This document shows, in pieces, positions 43,935 to 51,946 of a stretch of 64,000 nucleotides of DNA. How positions within the stretch are numbered: the stretch's first letter is position 1; the number at the start of each line of letters is the position of its first letter. This DNA comes from Exiguobacterium chiriqhucha RW-2 (GTDB lineage Bacteria > Bacillota > Bacilli > Exiguobacteriales > Exiguobacteriaceae), in assembly GCF_000416965.1 (NCBI RefSeq), contig NZ_ATCL01000020.1, positions 868,001-932,000 of the forward strand, written 5' to 3'. Made by a program: the position numbers and the translations under genes. The notes below the pieces were generated by a model. That model searched no databases and was not told where the DNA came from. It saw only the letters and a list, made by a program, of their open reading frames with translations.

Positions 43935-45344
43935 TTAGGCGTGAATCGGTAATCCGTCAACGGCCAGTGCCGCTTCTTGGAACGCTTCGCTCAGCGCCGG
44001 GTGAGGATGGACGAGTTGGCCCATTTCCCATGCCGTGGCGTTCAAGACGAGAGCGAGTCCGCCTTCTGTGATTAGTTCTGTCGCTTTTGGTCCGACGATA
44101 TGCACACCGAGCAGGTCGTCCGTCGTCTTGTCCGACACGAGTTTGACGAATCCATCCGCTTGCCCTTCGATACGGGCCTTGCCGAGGCCGTTGAAACGAT
44201 ACGTGCCCGTTTTGACTTCATGCCCCGCTGCTTTGGCACCTTCTTCGGTCATGCCGACCGATGCGACTTCCGGGACCCCATAGACACAACGCGGGATCAA
44301 GGCGTAGTCGAGCGGAGTCGGCTCGTGACCGAGAATCGTCTCGACCGCCTTCACACCTTCCGCCGAGGCGACATGGGCGAGTTGAAGTTTGCCGATGCAG
44401 TCACCGATGGCGAAGATGTGACGTTCTTTCGTCCGATACTGTTCATCGACTTGGATGACACCGTTCTCGACGACAATCGATGTGTTCTGTAACCCGAGAT
44501 GCTCCGTATTGGCGACCCGTCCGACCGAGACGAGTACACACTCGACCGAGATCGTTTCTTCGCCGACCGCGAGCGAGACGGCATCGGTTGCTACTTCTGT
44601 ACGCTCCGGGTCGACGGTGACGTTCTTCAACACACGGACGCCCCGCTTTTTCAGGAGTCGCTCGACTTCCCGTGACACCGCCTTGTCTTCGAGCGGCAAC
44701 AGACGCTCTCCGACTTCAATCAGCGTGACCGCGACATCAAGGTCGATAAGCATCGAGGCCCATTCGACACCGATGACCCCACCGCCGACGATGGCGATGG
44801 ATTCTGGCAACCGTTCGAACTGGAGCAGGTCGTCCGAGTTCAAGATGCGTGTATGGTCAAACGGCAGGCCTGGCAGTTCGCGCGGAATCGACCCTGTCGC
44901 GATGATAAGCTGGTTCGGCAAGATGAGCTCGGACTCCCCGGATTCGTCTTCGACCGCGACCGTTCCCGGCTGCGGCGAGAAGATGCTCGGTCCCAAAATC
45001 GATGCCTTTCCGCGAAACACCTCGATTTTACCTTGCTTCATCAAGTGCTCAATACCTTTTTCTAGTCCCGCGACCAAGTCGCGTTTGAACGACTGGGCCC
45101 GCTCCATGTTGAACGAAACGGATCCCGTCTCAACACCGTACGTGCTCCCGTGTTTTGCCGTCTGATAGACGTGGGCCGCTTTCAACAACGCCTTCGTCGG
45201 GATGCAGCCTTTATGTAGACATGTCCCGCCGAGTTTCTCGGCCTCCACGATTGCGACAGTTTTCCCGGCTTGGGCCGCCTTGATGGCTGCGACATATCCG
45301 CCAGGACCGCCGCCGATGACGACGATCTCAAATTCTCGTGCCAT
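43935..45344 (-). CDS. lpdV: Dihydrolipoyl dehydrogenase (E3)
   Basis: A 469-residue FAD flavoprotein that reoxidises lipoamide of E2 and makes NADH. FAD motif VIGGGPGGYVAA, redox disulfide GGTCLHKGCIP, NAD motif IVGGGVIGVEWA, FAD-binding AIGDC, and C-terminal HPHPALSEAFQEA with the catalytic His-Glu pair of the partner subunit. GAGGGGGATACAC precedes ATG 45344; an earlier ATG lacks a signal. Its start overlaps the end of buk. Confidence 0.93.
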   Translation of the reverse strand: MAREFEIVVIGGGPGGYVAAIKAAQAGKTVAIVEAEKLGGTCLHKGCIPTKALLKAAHVYQTAKHGSTYGVETGSVSFNMERAQSFKRDLVAGLEKGIEHLMKQGKIEVFRGKASILGPSIFSPQPGTVAVEDESGESELILPNQLIIATGSIPRELPGLPFDHTRILNSDDLLQFERLPESIAIVGGGVIGVEWASMLIDLDVAVTLIEVGERLLPLEDKAVSREVERLLKKRGVRVLKNVTVDPERTEVATDAVSLAVGEETISVECVLVSVGRVANTEHLGLQNTSIVVENGVIQVDEQYRTKERHIFAIGDCIGKLQLAHVASAEGVKAVETILGHEPTPLDYALIPRCVYGVPEVASVGMTEEGAKAAGHEVKTGTYRFNGLGKARIEGQADGFVKLVSDKTTDDLLGVHIVGPKATELITEGGLALVLNATAWEMGQLVHPHPALSEAFQEAALAVDGLPIHA

Positions 45345-46419
45345 GTGTATCCCCCTCATATTCTCGAACTGCTTCCTCATGTCGGATGGCCCGGAGTGCG
45401 CCTTCGGCGAGTGCCTTCAGCTCATCTTCGCCCGGATAGATGTGAACCGGCGCCAAATAGCCGACGCGCGCACTGATTTGCTCGGTCAGCCAAGTCGAAT
45501 AGGCGATGCCACCCGTCAACAGAATCGCGTCGACGTCGCCGCGAAGCGTGGCGCCATGTTTGGCGATTTCCTGGGCGACGCGGTATGCCATCGTCTCGTA
45601 AAGAAGAGCGGCCTGTTCATCGCCATCTGCCATGCGCTGTTCGATCTCGATCGCGTCGAACGTTCCGAGGTGGGCAAACAGCCCGCCTCGTCCGACGATT
45701 TTCTGTTTCATTTCCGACTCTTTATACCTGGTACTATAACATAGTTCTACTACCTGTCCAACAGGAATCGAGCCTGCCCGTTCCGGTGCGAGCGGCCCGT
45801 CGCCGTCAAGTCCGTTGTTCACATCGATGACTGCCCCTTTGGCGTGGGCACCGACTGTGATACCTCCTCCGAGGTGGGCGATAATCAAGTTAAGCTGTTT
45901 GTAATCGCTTCCATTTTCGGCTGCGAAACGTTTTGCGACCGCCTTTTGATTCAAGGCGTGAAAGATGCTGCGACGATTGATCTCCGGCATTCCCGTCGCA
46001 CGCGCGAGCGGGCCGAGCTCATCGACGACGACTGGATCGACGATGAAATTCGGTACCTGAAATAATTCACCGAGTTTATAAGCGAGTAGTCCGCCCAAGT
46101 TCGAGGCATGCATCCCGAAACGACCGCTCGCCAAATCTTCACGCATGAGCGGGTTGACAGCGTACGTCCCCGATGTCATCGGGGCCAGCAATCCCCCGCG
46201 ACCGACGATTGCGGACAAGTCCTCGCCCGCAATGCCCGTTTCGGCCAATAAGTCCCGCACTTCACGTTCTCGATGCGGGAGTTGCTCCGGAAGTGACAAT
46301 CCTGTGACGTCGGCCTCGTGACGGACGGTACGAGATAAAATCTCGTCCGCTCCGTCAAACAAGCCGACCTTCGTCGAAGTCGAACCCGGGTTGATGGCGA
46401 GAATGAGCTGTCGTGTCAT
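45328..46419 (-). CDS. buk: Butyrate kinase
   Basis: A 363-residue acetate kinase-like (ASKHA) enzyme that makes ATP and a branched or straight short-chain acid from acyl phosphate. ILAINPGSTSTKVGLF is the phosphate-1 motif, IIAHLGGGITVGAH the phosphate-2 motif, and ILLTGGIAYS the adenosine motif. The ATG at 46419 lies one base after the bcd stop. With Ptb it yields ATP from isovaleryl-CoA and related products. A FapR-box-like sequence lies inside it (45721-45736). Confidence 0.92.
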   Translation of the reverse strand: MTRQLILAINPGSTSTKVGLFDGADEILSRTVRHEADVTGLSLPEQLPHREREVRDLLAETGIAGEDLSAIVGRGGLLAPMTSGTYAVNPLMREDLASGRFGMHASNLGGLLAYKLGELFQVPNFIVDPVVVDELGPLARATGMPEINRRSIFHALNQKAVAKRFAAENGSDYKQLNLIIAHLGGGITVGAHAKGAVIDVNNGLDGDGPLAPERAGSIPVGQVVELCYSTRYKESEMKQKIVGRGGLFAHLGTFDAIEIEQRMADGDEQAALLYETMAYRVAQEIAKHGATLRGDVDAILLTGGIAYSTWLTEQISARVGYLAPVHIYPGEDELKALAEGALRAIRHEEAVREYEGDTHGTRI

Positions 46420-46420
46420 C

Positions 46421-47542
46421 TCAGCGCCCACCGAGTAAGCTCTTTTCGACTTTCAAGAACTGGCTGCGCGAACGCGACATCATCTGAATCCGCTCCTCTG
46501 CCATCTTCTCGGCGGCGACATGCGTCGGTACCCCGTCGCGCTCGGCGATCTCGAAGACGCGCTGCATGTTGTCATAGATGAGTTCGACTTTCTTCATCGC
46601 CCGCTCACGGTTATAGCCTTCGAGCTCGTCGGCCACGTTGATGACACCGCCCGCGTTGATGACGAAGTCCGGCGCATACAGAATGCCTCGCTCCTCGAGC
46701 ACGTCCCCGTGACGATCTTCAGCGAGCTGGTTGTTGGCCGCACCGGCGACGATTTGAGCCTTGAGTAGCGGGATCGTCTTGTCATTGATGATCGCACCGA
46801 GCGCACACGGGGCGAAGATGTCACAATCGACCGCATAAATCTCGTCCGGTTTGACGACCGTCGCGCCGAAGTCCGTCTCCGCGCGTTTGAGCGCCTCTTC
46901 GTTGATGTCGGTGACGACCAAGTGGGCCCCTTCTTCATGTAAGTGACGGCACAAGTTGTAGGCGACGTTGCCGACCCCTTGGACAGCGACCGTCTTGCCG
47001 GCGAGCGAATCCGAACCGAACTTCCATTTCGCTGCCGCCTTCATGCCGCGATACACGCCATACGCCGTCACCGGCGATGGGTTGCCGCTCGATCCGAACG
47101 CCGGGCTGACGCCGGTCACGTAATCCGTTTCCATGTGGATGAAGTCCATATCGGCGACCGACGTATTGACGTCCTCGGCCGTGATATAGCGTCCGCTGAG
47201 CGATTGCACGTAACGACCGAATGCACGGAACAACGCCTCTGATTTGTCCGTCTTCGCATTGCCGATGATGACGGCCTTCCCGCCACCAAGGTTGAGTCCC
47301 GCCGCCGCGTTTTTGTACGTCATCCCTTTTGCGAGACGAAGGACGTCCGTGAGCGCTTCTTCTTCCGACGCATAGTTCCACATCCGCAGCCCCCCGAGAG
47401 CCGGCCCGAGTGTCGTGTCATGAATGGCGATAATCGCCTTCAGTCCTGACGCCTGGTCTTGGCAAAAGACGATTTGCTCATAGTCCTCGGCCTGCAAGAC
47501 GTCGAAAATTCGAAAGCGTGGTTCCATGTTTGTTTCCATCAT
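46421..47542 (-). CDS. bcd: Leucine dehydrogenase
   Basis: A 373-residue NAD-dependent Glu/Leu/Phe/Val dehydrogenase that deaminates Leu, Val and Ile to 2-oxo acids. The catalytic Lys is in [13 protein letters not shown]-adjacent GGGKAV and GGLRMW, and the NAD motif is [12 protein letters not shown]. Length is normal. GGAGG eight bases before ATG 47542 fixes the start; five codons earlier an ATG lies at the ribosome binding site. It supplies substrate to the Bkd complex encoded downstream. Confidence 0.93.
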   Translation of the reverse strand: MMETNMEPRFRIFDVLQAEDYEQIVFCQDQASGLKAIIAIHDTTLGPALGGLRMWNYASEEEALTDVLRLAKGMTYKNAAAGLNLGGGKAVIIGNAKTDKSEALFRAFGRYVQSLSGRYITAEDVNTSVADMDFIHMETDYVTGVSPAFGSSGNPSPVTAYGVYRGMKAAAKWKFGSDSLAGKTVAVQGVGNVAYNLCRHLHEEGAHLVVTDINEEALKRAETDFGATVVKPDEIYAVDCDIFAPCALGAIINDKTIPLLKAQIVAGAANNQLAEDRHGDVLEERGILYAPDFVINAGGVINVADELEGYNRERAMKKVELIYDNMQRVFEIAERDGVPTHVAAEKMAEERIQMMSRSRSQFLKVEKSLLGGR

Positions 47543-47562
47543 TGATGATTCCTCCATAAAAT

Positions 47563-48459
47563 TTATTTTTTAGCGTGCAAGAGCGCGAATGCGAGTGAGT
47601 ACAGTTTGGCCTCGGCCGTATCGGCCCGGCTCGTTAAGACGACCGGTGCGGCTGCGCCGACGACAATCGCCGCCACGCTCGCTCCGGCAAAGTACATCAT
47701 CGACTTATAAAGGACGTTGCCGACCTCTATGTATGGGACGAGCAATAGGTCGGCTTGTCCGGCGACCTCACTCTCGATGCCTTTTTGTTTGGCCGCGACC
47801 ATGTCGACGGCGTTATCGAGCGCAAGCGGTCCGTCGACGACACATCCTTTGATTTGGCCGCGACGGTTCATTTGGGCGAGCAGCGCCGCGTCTGTCGTGG
47901 CGGCCATCTGTGGATTGACCACTTCGACGGCGGCGATGGCAGCGACACGCGGTAGCTCGTACCCGATGTCTGTCATCGCATCGACCGCATTGGCGATGAT
48001 GTCCACTTTCTCTTCGAGCGTCGGCGCGATATGGATGGCCGCGTCGGTCACACCGATTAATCGTTCCCGGTTCGGGATTTGAAATAAGGCGATATGGCTG
48101 AGCGTCCGGTTCGTCCGGAGTCCTGCCTCGCGGCTGAGCACAGCTTTCATGAACGTCGACGTCGCGACCATTCCTTTCATGAGCACATCCGCTTCTCCTG
48201 TCTTGACCGCGAGCGTCGCTCGTTTGGCAATCTCTTTATCGCCTTTGACGTGGATGATATCGACCGCGTGATCTTCGATGCCGTGCTCGTCGCATAATCG
48301 TTTAATCTCCCGGGCATCTCCAATCAATTTAAATCGAGATAGACCGTGATCGGTCGCGAGTTTGACGGCGCGAATGACCTCCACATCGGCGGCCCCGGCA
48401 ATCGAGACGGTGCGCCCGTCCAACTGCTTCGCCTTTTCGAGCATCCGTTCAAAATTCAT
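47563..48459 (-). CDS. ptb: Phosphate butyryltransferase
   Basis: A 298-residue enzyme that exchanges CoA of butyryl- or branched acyl-CoA for phosphate, the step before butyrate kinase. The PTA/PTB fold is seen in [32 protein letters not shown] and [16 protein letters not shown]. First gene of the operon, behind a sigma-54 promoter. AGGGGGGACATGC precedes ATG 48459. Confidence 0.92.
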   Translation of the reverse strand: MNFERMLEKAKQLDGRTVSIAGAADVEVIRAVKLATDHGLSRFKLIGDAREIKRLCDEHGIEDHAVDIIHVKGDKEIAKRATLAVKTGEADVLMKGMVATSTFMKAVLSREAGLRTNRTLSHIALFQIPNRERLIGVTDAAIHIAPTLEEKVDIIANAVDAMTDIGYELPRVAAIAAVEVVNPQMAATTDAALLAQMNRRGQIKGCVVDGPLALDNAVDMVAAKQKGIESEVAGQADLLLVPYIEVGNVLYKSMMYFAGASVAAIVVGAAAPVVLTSRADTAEAKLYSLAFALLHAKK

Positions 48460-48494
48460 GCATGTCCCCCCTTGCCTGTCTTCATCTACTAACA

Positions 48495-48510
48495 AGCAAT
48501 TTTGTTTCCA
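48495..48510 (-). promoter_or_regulatory. Sigma-54 (-24/-12) promoter of the bkd operon
   Basis: Minus-strand TGGAAACAAAATTGCT has the invariant GG and GC exactly ten bases apart and the TTGC of the -12 element. It lies 36 bases before the ptb start, and a sigma-54 activator gene adjoins it. Confidence 0.85.
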
Positions 48511-48514
48511 CTTT

Positions 48515-48528
48515 TGAAAGCGCTTTAA
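48515..48528. promoter_or_regulatory. cre-like site in the bkd control region
   Basis: TGAAAGCGCTTTAA matches 13 of 14 positions of the CcpA consensus, within the palindrome TTGAAAGCGCTTTAA. It lies four bases upstream of the -24 element, between promoter and the presumed enhancer, where bound CcpA could block the activator. Confidence 0.6.
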
Positions 48529-48541
48529 TAGGTCGTATACT

Positions 48542-48576
48542 CTGCACTTTTTTGCGTGGTATGAAAAAAAATGCAG
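48542..48576. promoter_or_regulatory. Inverted repeat, candidate BkdR enhancer
   Basis: CTGCA-C-TTTTTT and AAAAAA-A-TGCAG form 12-base arms around an 11-base centre, about 75 bases upstream of the expected transcription start and six bases after the bkdR stop. No T-run follows, so a protein-binding site is likelier than a terminator. Confidence 0.45.
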
Positions 48577-48581
48577 GTAAT

Positions 48582-50219
48582 TTATTGCATACGTTCAAGT
48601 TTATTATACAGCGTCCGAATCGAAATGTGTAATCGCCGGGCGGCCTCTGACTTGTTGCCGTCCGCCTCTTCGATGGCCCGTTCAATCAAATCACGCTCAT
48701 AGCGCGACACGGCATCCTGTAACGACAGCGCGTCGGTCGGTCGGGCCGATGCGACGCGCGGTGACAACTGTAGGTGGTGCGGCGCGATCCACTGCTCGGA
48801 ACTCGCCATATAGATGATCGCCCGCCCGAGGACATTCTCGAGCTCTCGGACGTTGCCTTTCCAATATTGATTCTTCAACAGCTCGGTCGCCTCGCGGTTC
48901 ACCCCGCGCACGCTGCGGCCGTACTCTTGATTCAGCTTGCGGACGATGCGTTCGCAGAGCGGCTCGATTTCTTCGAGCCGGTCCCGGAGCGGCGGGATGT
49001 GGATCGGCATCCGGTTGATCCGATAATATAAGTCTTCACGGAACGTGCCGTCCGCCACTTTTTGTTCAAGGTCGGCGTTCGTCGCCGCGATGATGCGGAC
49101 GTCGACCGGAATCGCATTCGTACCCCCGACCCGCACGATTTCATGCTCCTGCAGGACACGGAGTAGTTTGACTTGGACATCGACCGGCAGTTCGCCGATT
49201 TCATCTAAGAAGAGTGAGCCGCCATCGGCCTCTTCGAAATAACCGACCTTCCCACCACGTTTCGCCCCACTGAATGCGCCGTCCTCGTAGCCGAACAACT
49301 CACTCTCGAGGAGCGTGGGGGAGATGGCCGCGCAATTGACGCGGACGAATTTCTTGTATTTGCGCGGGGACTCACCGTGGATGGCGTGGGCGAACAGTTC
49401 CTTGCCCGTCCCCGACTCCCCGCGAATAAGGACGGTGACCGGCGTGACCGCGGCGAGGCGGGCCTGTTCGATGACGAAGCGCATCGCGTCGCTCGACGCG
49501 ATGATGTCGGCGAACTGGTATTTCGCCTCGAGGTTGCGGATGCGTGTCTTCGCTTCTTGCAGCTCGTCACGGAGCGCTCGGATTTGAGACACGTCCCGGA
49601 TGACACCGACCGACCCGCGCAACTTCCCTTCGACGATAATCGGTTCGGCATTGACGAGAATGTCGCGCCGCGTCGCCCCGATTTGCATCCGGATATCGCG
49701 GACTCCTTGCCCGGTCGACAGCACTTTCAAGTGGACACTCTCCTGCATGCCGATGTCGGCCGTCGCCGGCTTGTCGACGACGTCTTCTTTCTTGAATCCC
49801 GTCAGTCGCGTATAGGACGGGTTGATTAAAATCGTGTTCCCGTTGTGATCGGCGACCGAGATGGCCTCGCTCGTACAGTCGATAATCGCCTCGAGCATCT
49901 GTTGATTTTGCTTCAGCCGTTCGACGACGATGCGGATGAACTCGCCGGGCAAGACGACCGCGTCGGCGAAATGTCCTTTCAATTCATCGAACGTCTCGGA
50001 GCGGCCCGTCGTCTCGATCACGAAATCGAGACGCTTGTCGGCACATGCCCGCCAATCCTCCGCCGTCATAATCCCCTGGTTCCGCGCGAGTTGCATCCCT
50101 TCGGCCGTCTGTTCCGGGTCGATGACGGCGACGACGGTGACGAGCGGCGAGTCGAGCAACATTTTCAGCACTTCGGTCCCGCCTTTTCCCGCACCGACAA
50201 TCATCAATCGTTTATTCAT
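48582..50219 (-). CDS. bkdR: Sigma-54-dependent activator BkdR with N-terminal Rossmann-like domain
   Basis: A 545-residue activator of the bkd operon. Residues 1-100 form a Rossmann-like domain (LMIVGAGKGGTEVL, then AVIDP and DFVIETTG); a PAS domain follows (about 107-215), then the AAA+ domain with Walker A GESGTGKE (267-274), GAFSGA (314-319, the GAFTGA loop with Ser for Thr) and Walker B LFLDEIGELP, and a Fis-type HTH at the end (EAARRLHISIRTLYNKL). GGGGG precedes ATG 50219. The nucleotide-binding-like input domain is unusual. Confidence 0.88.
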   Translation of the reverse strand: MNKRLMIVGAGKGGTEVLKMLLDSPLVTVVAVIDPEQTAEGMQLARNQGIMTAEDWRACADKRLDFVIETTGRSETFDELKGHFADAVVLPGEFIRIVVERLKQNQQMLEAIIDCTSEAISVADHNGNTILINPSYTRLTGFKKEDVVDKPATADIGMQESVHLKVLSTGQGVRDIRMQIGATRRDILVNAEPIIVEGKLRGSVGVIRDVSQIRALRDELQEAKTRIRNLEAKYQFADIIASSDAMRFVIEQARLAAVTPVTVLIRGESGTGKELFAHAIHGESPRKYKKFVRVNCAAISPTLLESELFGYEDGAFSGAKRGGKVGYFEEADGGSLFLDEIGELPVDVQVKLLRVLQEHEIVRVGGTNAIPVDVRIIAATNADLEQKVADGTFREDLYYRINRMPIHIPPLRDRLEEIEPLCERIVRKLNQEYGRSVRGVNREATELLKNQYWKGNVRELENVLGRAIIYMASSEQWIAPHHLQLSPRVASARPTDALSLQDAVSRYERDLIERAIEEADGNKSEAARRLHISIRTLYNKLERMQ

Positions 50220-50350
50220 TCTGAAATCCCCCAATTTTACCGTTCTGCATTCATGCTACTGAACCTGAACTGATTTCGCAACCTCACAAAAAAGGCCGTG
50301 TCGAGCTATGTGTTTTCTGGTAAACTTATGAGTGTTAAGGAGGAGATCCT

Positions 50351-50599
50351 ATGCGCATCATCGCACTGTTGATCTTAATCATCCCTGGCCTCTTCGGTGT
50401 CTATGGCATCAAGTTACTTCGCGACAGTTTCTTCCTCAAGACGAGCGTCCCGTTCTCTTGGATCGAGTCGGTGGCAGCCGCCTCGATGTTACAAGGAACG
50501 TTTGGACTGTTGATTGCGATGGGCGGGATCGGTTTCGTGGCAGGTTATATCTTCAATCGTGACAAGAAAACAGGCAAAGTCCCACGAATAGATTCTTGA
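50351..50599 (+). CDS. yqzF: DUF2627 membrane protein (YqzF)
   Basis: An 82-residue protein with two transmembrane helices (residues 3-22 and 46-70) and a basic tail (FNRDKKTGKVPR). The start MRIIALLILIIPGLFGVYGIK and the GFVAGYIFNRDKK ending match YqzF of Bacillus, which also lies beside bkdR. Function unknown. AAGGAGGAGATCCT precedes the ATG. TGGTAAACT just upstream looks like an extended -10. Confidence 0.82.
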   Translation: MRIIALLILIIPGLFGVYGIKLLRDSFFLKTSVPFSWIESVAAASMLQGTFGLLIAMGGIGFVAGYIFNRDKKTGKVPRIDS

Positions 50600-50602
50600 A
50601 CA

Positions 50603-50652
50603 CAAAAAAAGGTTCCCTAACTTGACTTCATTTCAAGTGCGGAACCTTTTTA
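50603..50652. terminator. Terminator after yqzF, usable on both strands
   Basis: AAAAAAAGGTTCC and GGAACCTTTTT enclose a second small stem ACTTGA/TCAAGT. There are seven T beyond the stem on the minus strand and five on the plus strand, so it can end yqzF and any transcript coming from the region to its right. Confidence 0.8.
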
Positions 50653-50821
50653 TTCGTATTGAATTGTGATCACTACGGATGATCTCCTCTCCTACTTGCT
50701 ACAATCTTGTGACATGAGGGTCCAATGGTCTTCTTAATGAAGAAGTTTGAAAGAAATTAGTAACTGCCGTCTTGCGTGAACGGAAACGTACCCATTCGAG
50801 TTACTAACGATTATTCATCGG
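50653..50821. other. Stretch without a recognisable gene
   Basis: All frames carry stops. Short fragments on the minus strand (for example TRMGTFPF followed by FLSNFFIKKT in one frame, KLLH and HWTLM in another) could be further transposase debris, but none is good enough to call. No RNA gene, promoter or repeat was identified here. Confidence 0.4.
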
Positions 50822-51120
50822 GTCATGTCGAACCATCCATCGTGAAGTCGAACGCTTGCCATAAACTGTTCAACGGTTGACAACACTCCTTTTGGTCAAC
50901 TGAACGATTCGTTTTCCCCGGTCACGGTCCCTAGCTTCGAACTCGATGCCGGAATCGCCTCGCGAATGAGCGTACGTCGCGACCTCTCGTCGGGACGATG
51001 ACGATTTGAGATGTCGTTCCCACCTCTGAGCTATTGACGGATAGCGGTCCGAGATGATTTCTTGCTCTAACACGTTCCGGAACACGTTAGAAAGCGTTCA
51101 TCTGACGCTCGTCCAAGTAA
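50822..51120 (-). pseudogene. Decayed C-terminal part of an IS256-family (mutator) transposase
   Basis: Three frames must be joined to read it. One gives NVLEQEIISDRYPSIAQRWERH, like the RYPSIxxxWxxxW region of IS256 transposases. A second gives PDERSRRTLIREAI and SSKLGTVTGENESF; counted against the family pattern YPxEIRRxIYTTNAIES-N-x-R-x-VT-x4-SFP, the spacing from P to F is exactly kept. After an in-frame TGA, VLSTVEQFMASV follows where LLKLLYLAxxNI is expected. The catalytic N-terminal part and terminal inverted repeats are absent. A long-dead insertion. Confidence 0.5.
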
Positions 51121-51134
51121 CTTGGTACACCTTT

Positions 51135-51162
51135 ATTATAACAAGTTCCGCATGATTTGCAA
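51135..51162 (-). promoter_or_regulatory. Strong promoter reading into the transposase relic
   Basis: Minus-strand TTGCAA (51157-51162), 16 bases, and TGTTATAAT with a consensus -10 (51135-51140) and TGn extension. It lies after the spo0A terminator and reads into a region with no intact gene until the hairpin at 50603-50652. Confidence 0.6.
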
Positions 51163-51171
51163 GCGCTTTCT
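51158..51171. promoter_or_regulatory. cre-like site over the orphan promoter
   Basis: TGCAAGCGCTTTCT matches 12 of 14 positions of the CcpA consensus and overlaps the -35 box of the promoter that reads into the transposase relic. Confidence 0.35.
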
Positions 51172-51181
51172 TTCACAAAGT

Positions 51182-51212
51182 AAAAGAAAATCAGGAGGCG
51201 GGCCTCCTGATC
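51182..51212 (-). terminator. Terminator of spo0A
   Basis: ATCAGGAGGC and CCTCCTGAT with a 3-base loop, followed by TTTCTTTTA on the minus strand, three bases after the spo0A stop. Confidence 0.85.
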
Positions 51213-51214
51213 GA

Positions 51215-51946
51215 TTATTGCTGTTTAAACGATTGATACGTGACGAAATACGAGATGAATTCCGAGTTTTTCGGACTGCGCTCGCGCTCGGGGCGACCGT
51301 TGAACATCTCGTGGTCCCGCATCCCGTTCTCCCACGCCGTCTTGATGGCGTGGCGCATCGCCCGCTCGACGCGGGACGAGGTCGTCTCATGCTCTTTCGC
51401 GATCATCGGATAGAGCTCCTTCGTAATCAATCCGAGCAGCTCCTGACGCTCTCGGACGTAGACGACGGCTTGGCGGATATATTTGAACCCTTTGATGCGC
51501 GGCGAGATGCCGAGTTGTTGCAGCAAGAGCGAGATGTCGAGTTCTTCCGGCGACATCGCTTCGAACTCACGGCTCGAACCGGCAGCGAGTTCGCGGATTT
51601 TCGTGATCAATTGTTGAATGTTGAACGGCTTGACCAGAAAGTAAGAAGCGCCGAGTTGAACGGCCTGCTTCGTGACTTCATCTTTCCCGAACGCACTGAG
51701 CATAATCACTTCTGGTTTAGCGTGCGCCAATTCCGTCTGTAACCGTTCGAGGACGCCGATGCCGTCTAAGTGAGGCATGATGATGTCGAGCAACAGCACG
51801 TCCGGCTGGTGTGTCTTGACGACGTCTAAGCATGCCTCGCCGTCGTAGGCGGTCCCAACGACTTTTAAGTCGTCTTCGGACTCGAGTTGGCGGGTCAACA
51901 AATCGACGATTTCTCGATTGTCGTCCGCGATGCATAATGTAATCAA
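51215..51946 (-). CDS. spo0A: Response regulator Spo0A
   Basis: A 243-residue regulator. The receiver domain has DDN at residues 8-10, phospho-acceptor Asp54 in LLLDIIMPHLDG and Lys106. The C-terminal effector domain is clear: ITKELYPMIAKEHETTSSRVERAMRHAIKTAW is the DNA-recognition region of Spo0A, and the final NSEFISYF is also kept. Starts with TTG one base after the recN stop, eight bases after AAGGGG. In spore formers spoIVB separates recN and spo0A; here it is gone. The regulator probably controls growth-phase genes rather than spores. Confidence 0.95.
   Translation of the reverse strand: MITLCIADDNREIVDLLTRQLESEDDLKVVGTAYDGEACLDVVKTHQPDVLLLDIIMPHLDGIGVLERLQTELAHAKPEVIMLSAFGKDEVTKQAVQLGASYFLVKPFNIQQLITKIRELAAGSSREFEAMSPEELDISLLLQQLGISPRIKGFKYIRQAVVYVRERQELLGLITKELYPMIAKEHETTSSRVERAMRHAIKTAWENGMRDHEMFNGRPERERSPKNSEFISYFVTYQSFKQQ

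Noticed and set aside
50870-51085. 71-residue minus-strand ORF as an intact small gene
   Set aside because: Its first part fits a transposase segment and the similarity then continues in another frame, which indicates a frameshifted relic.
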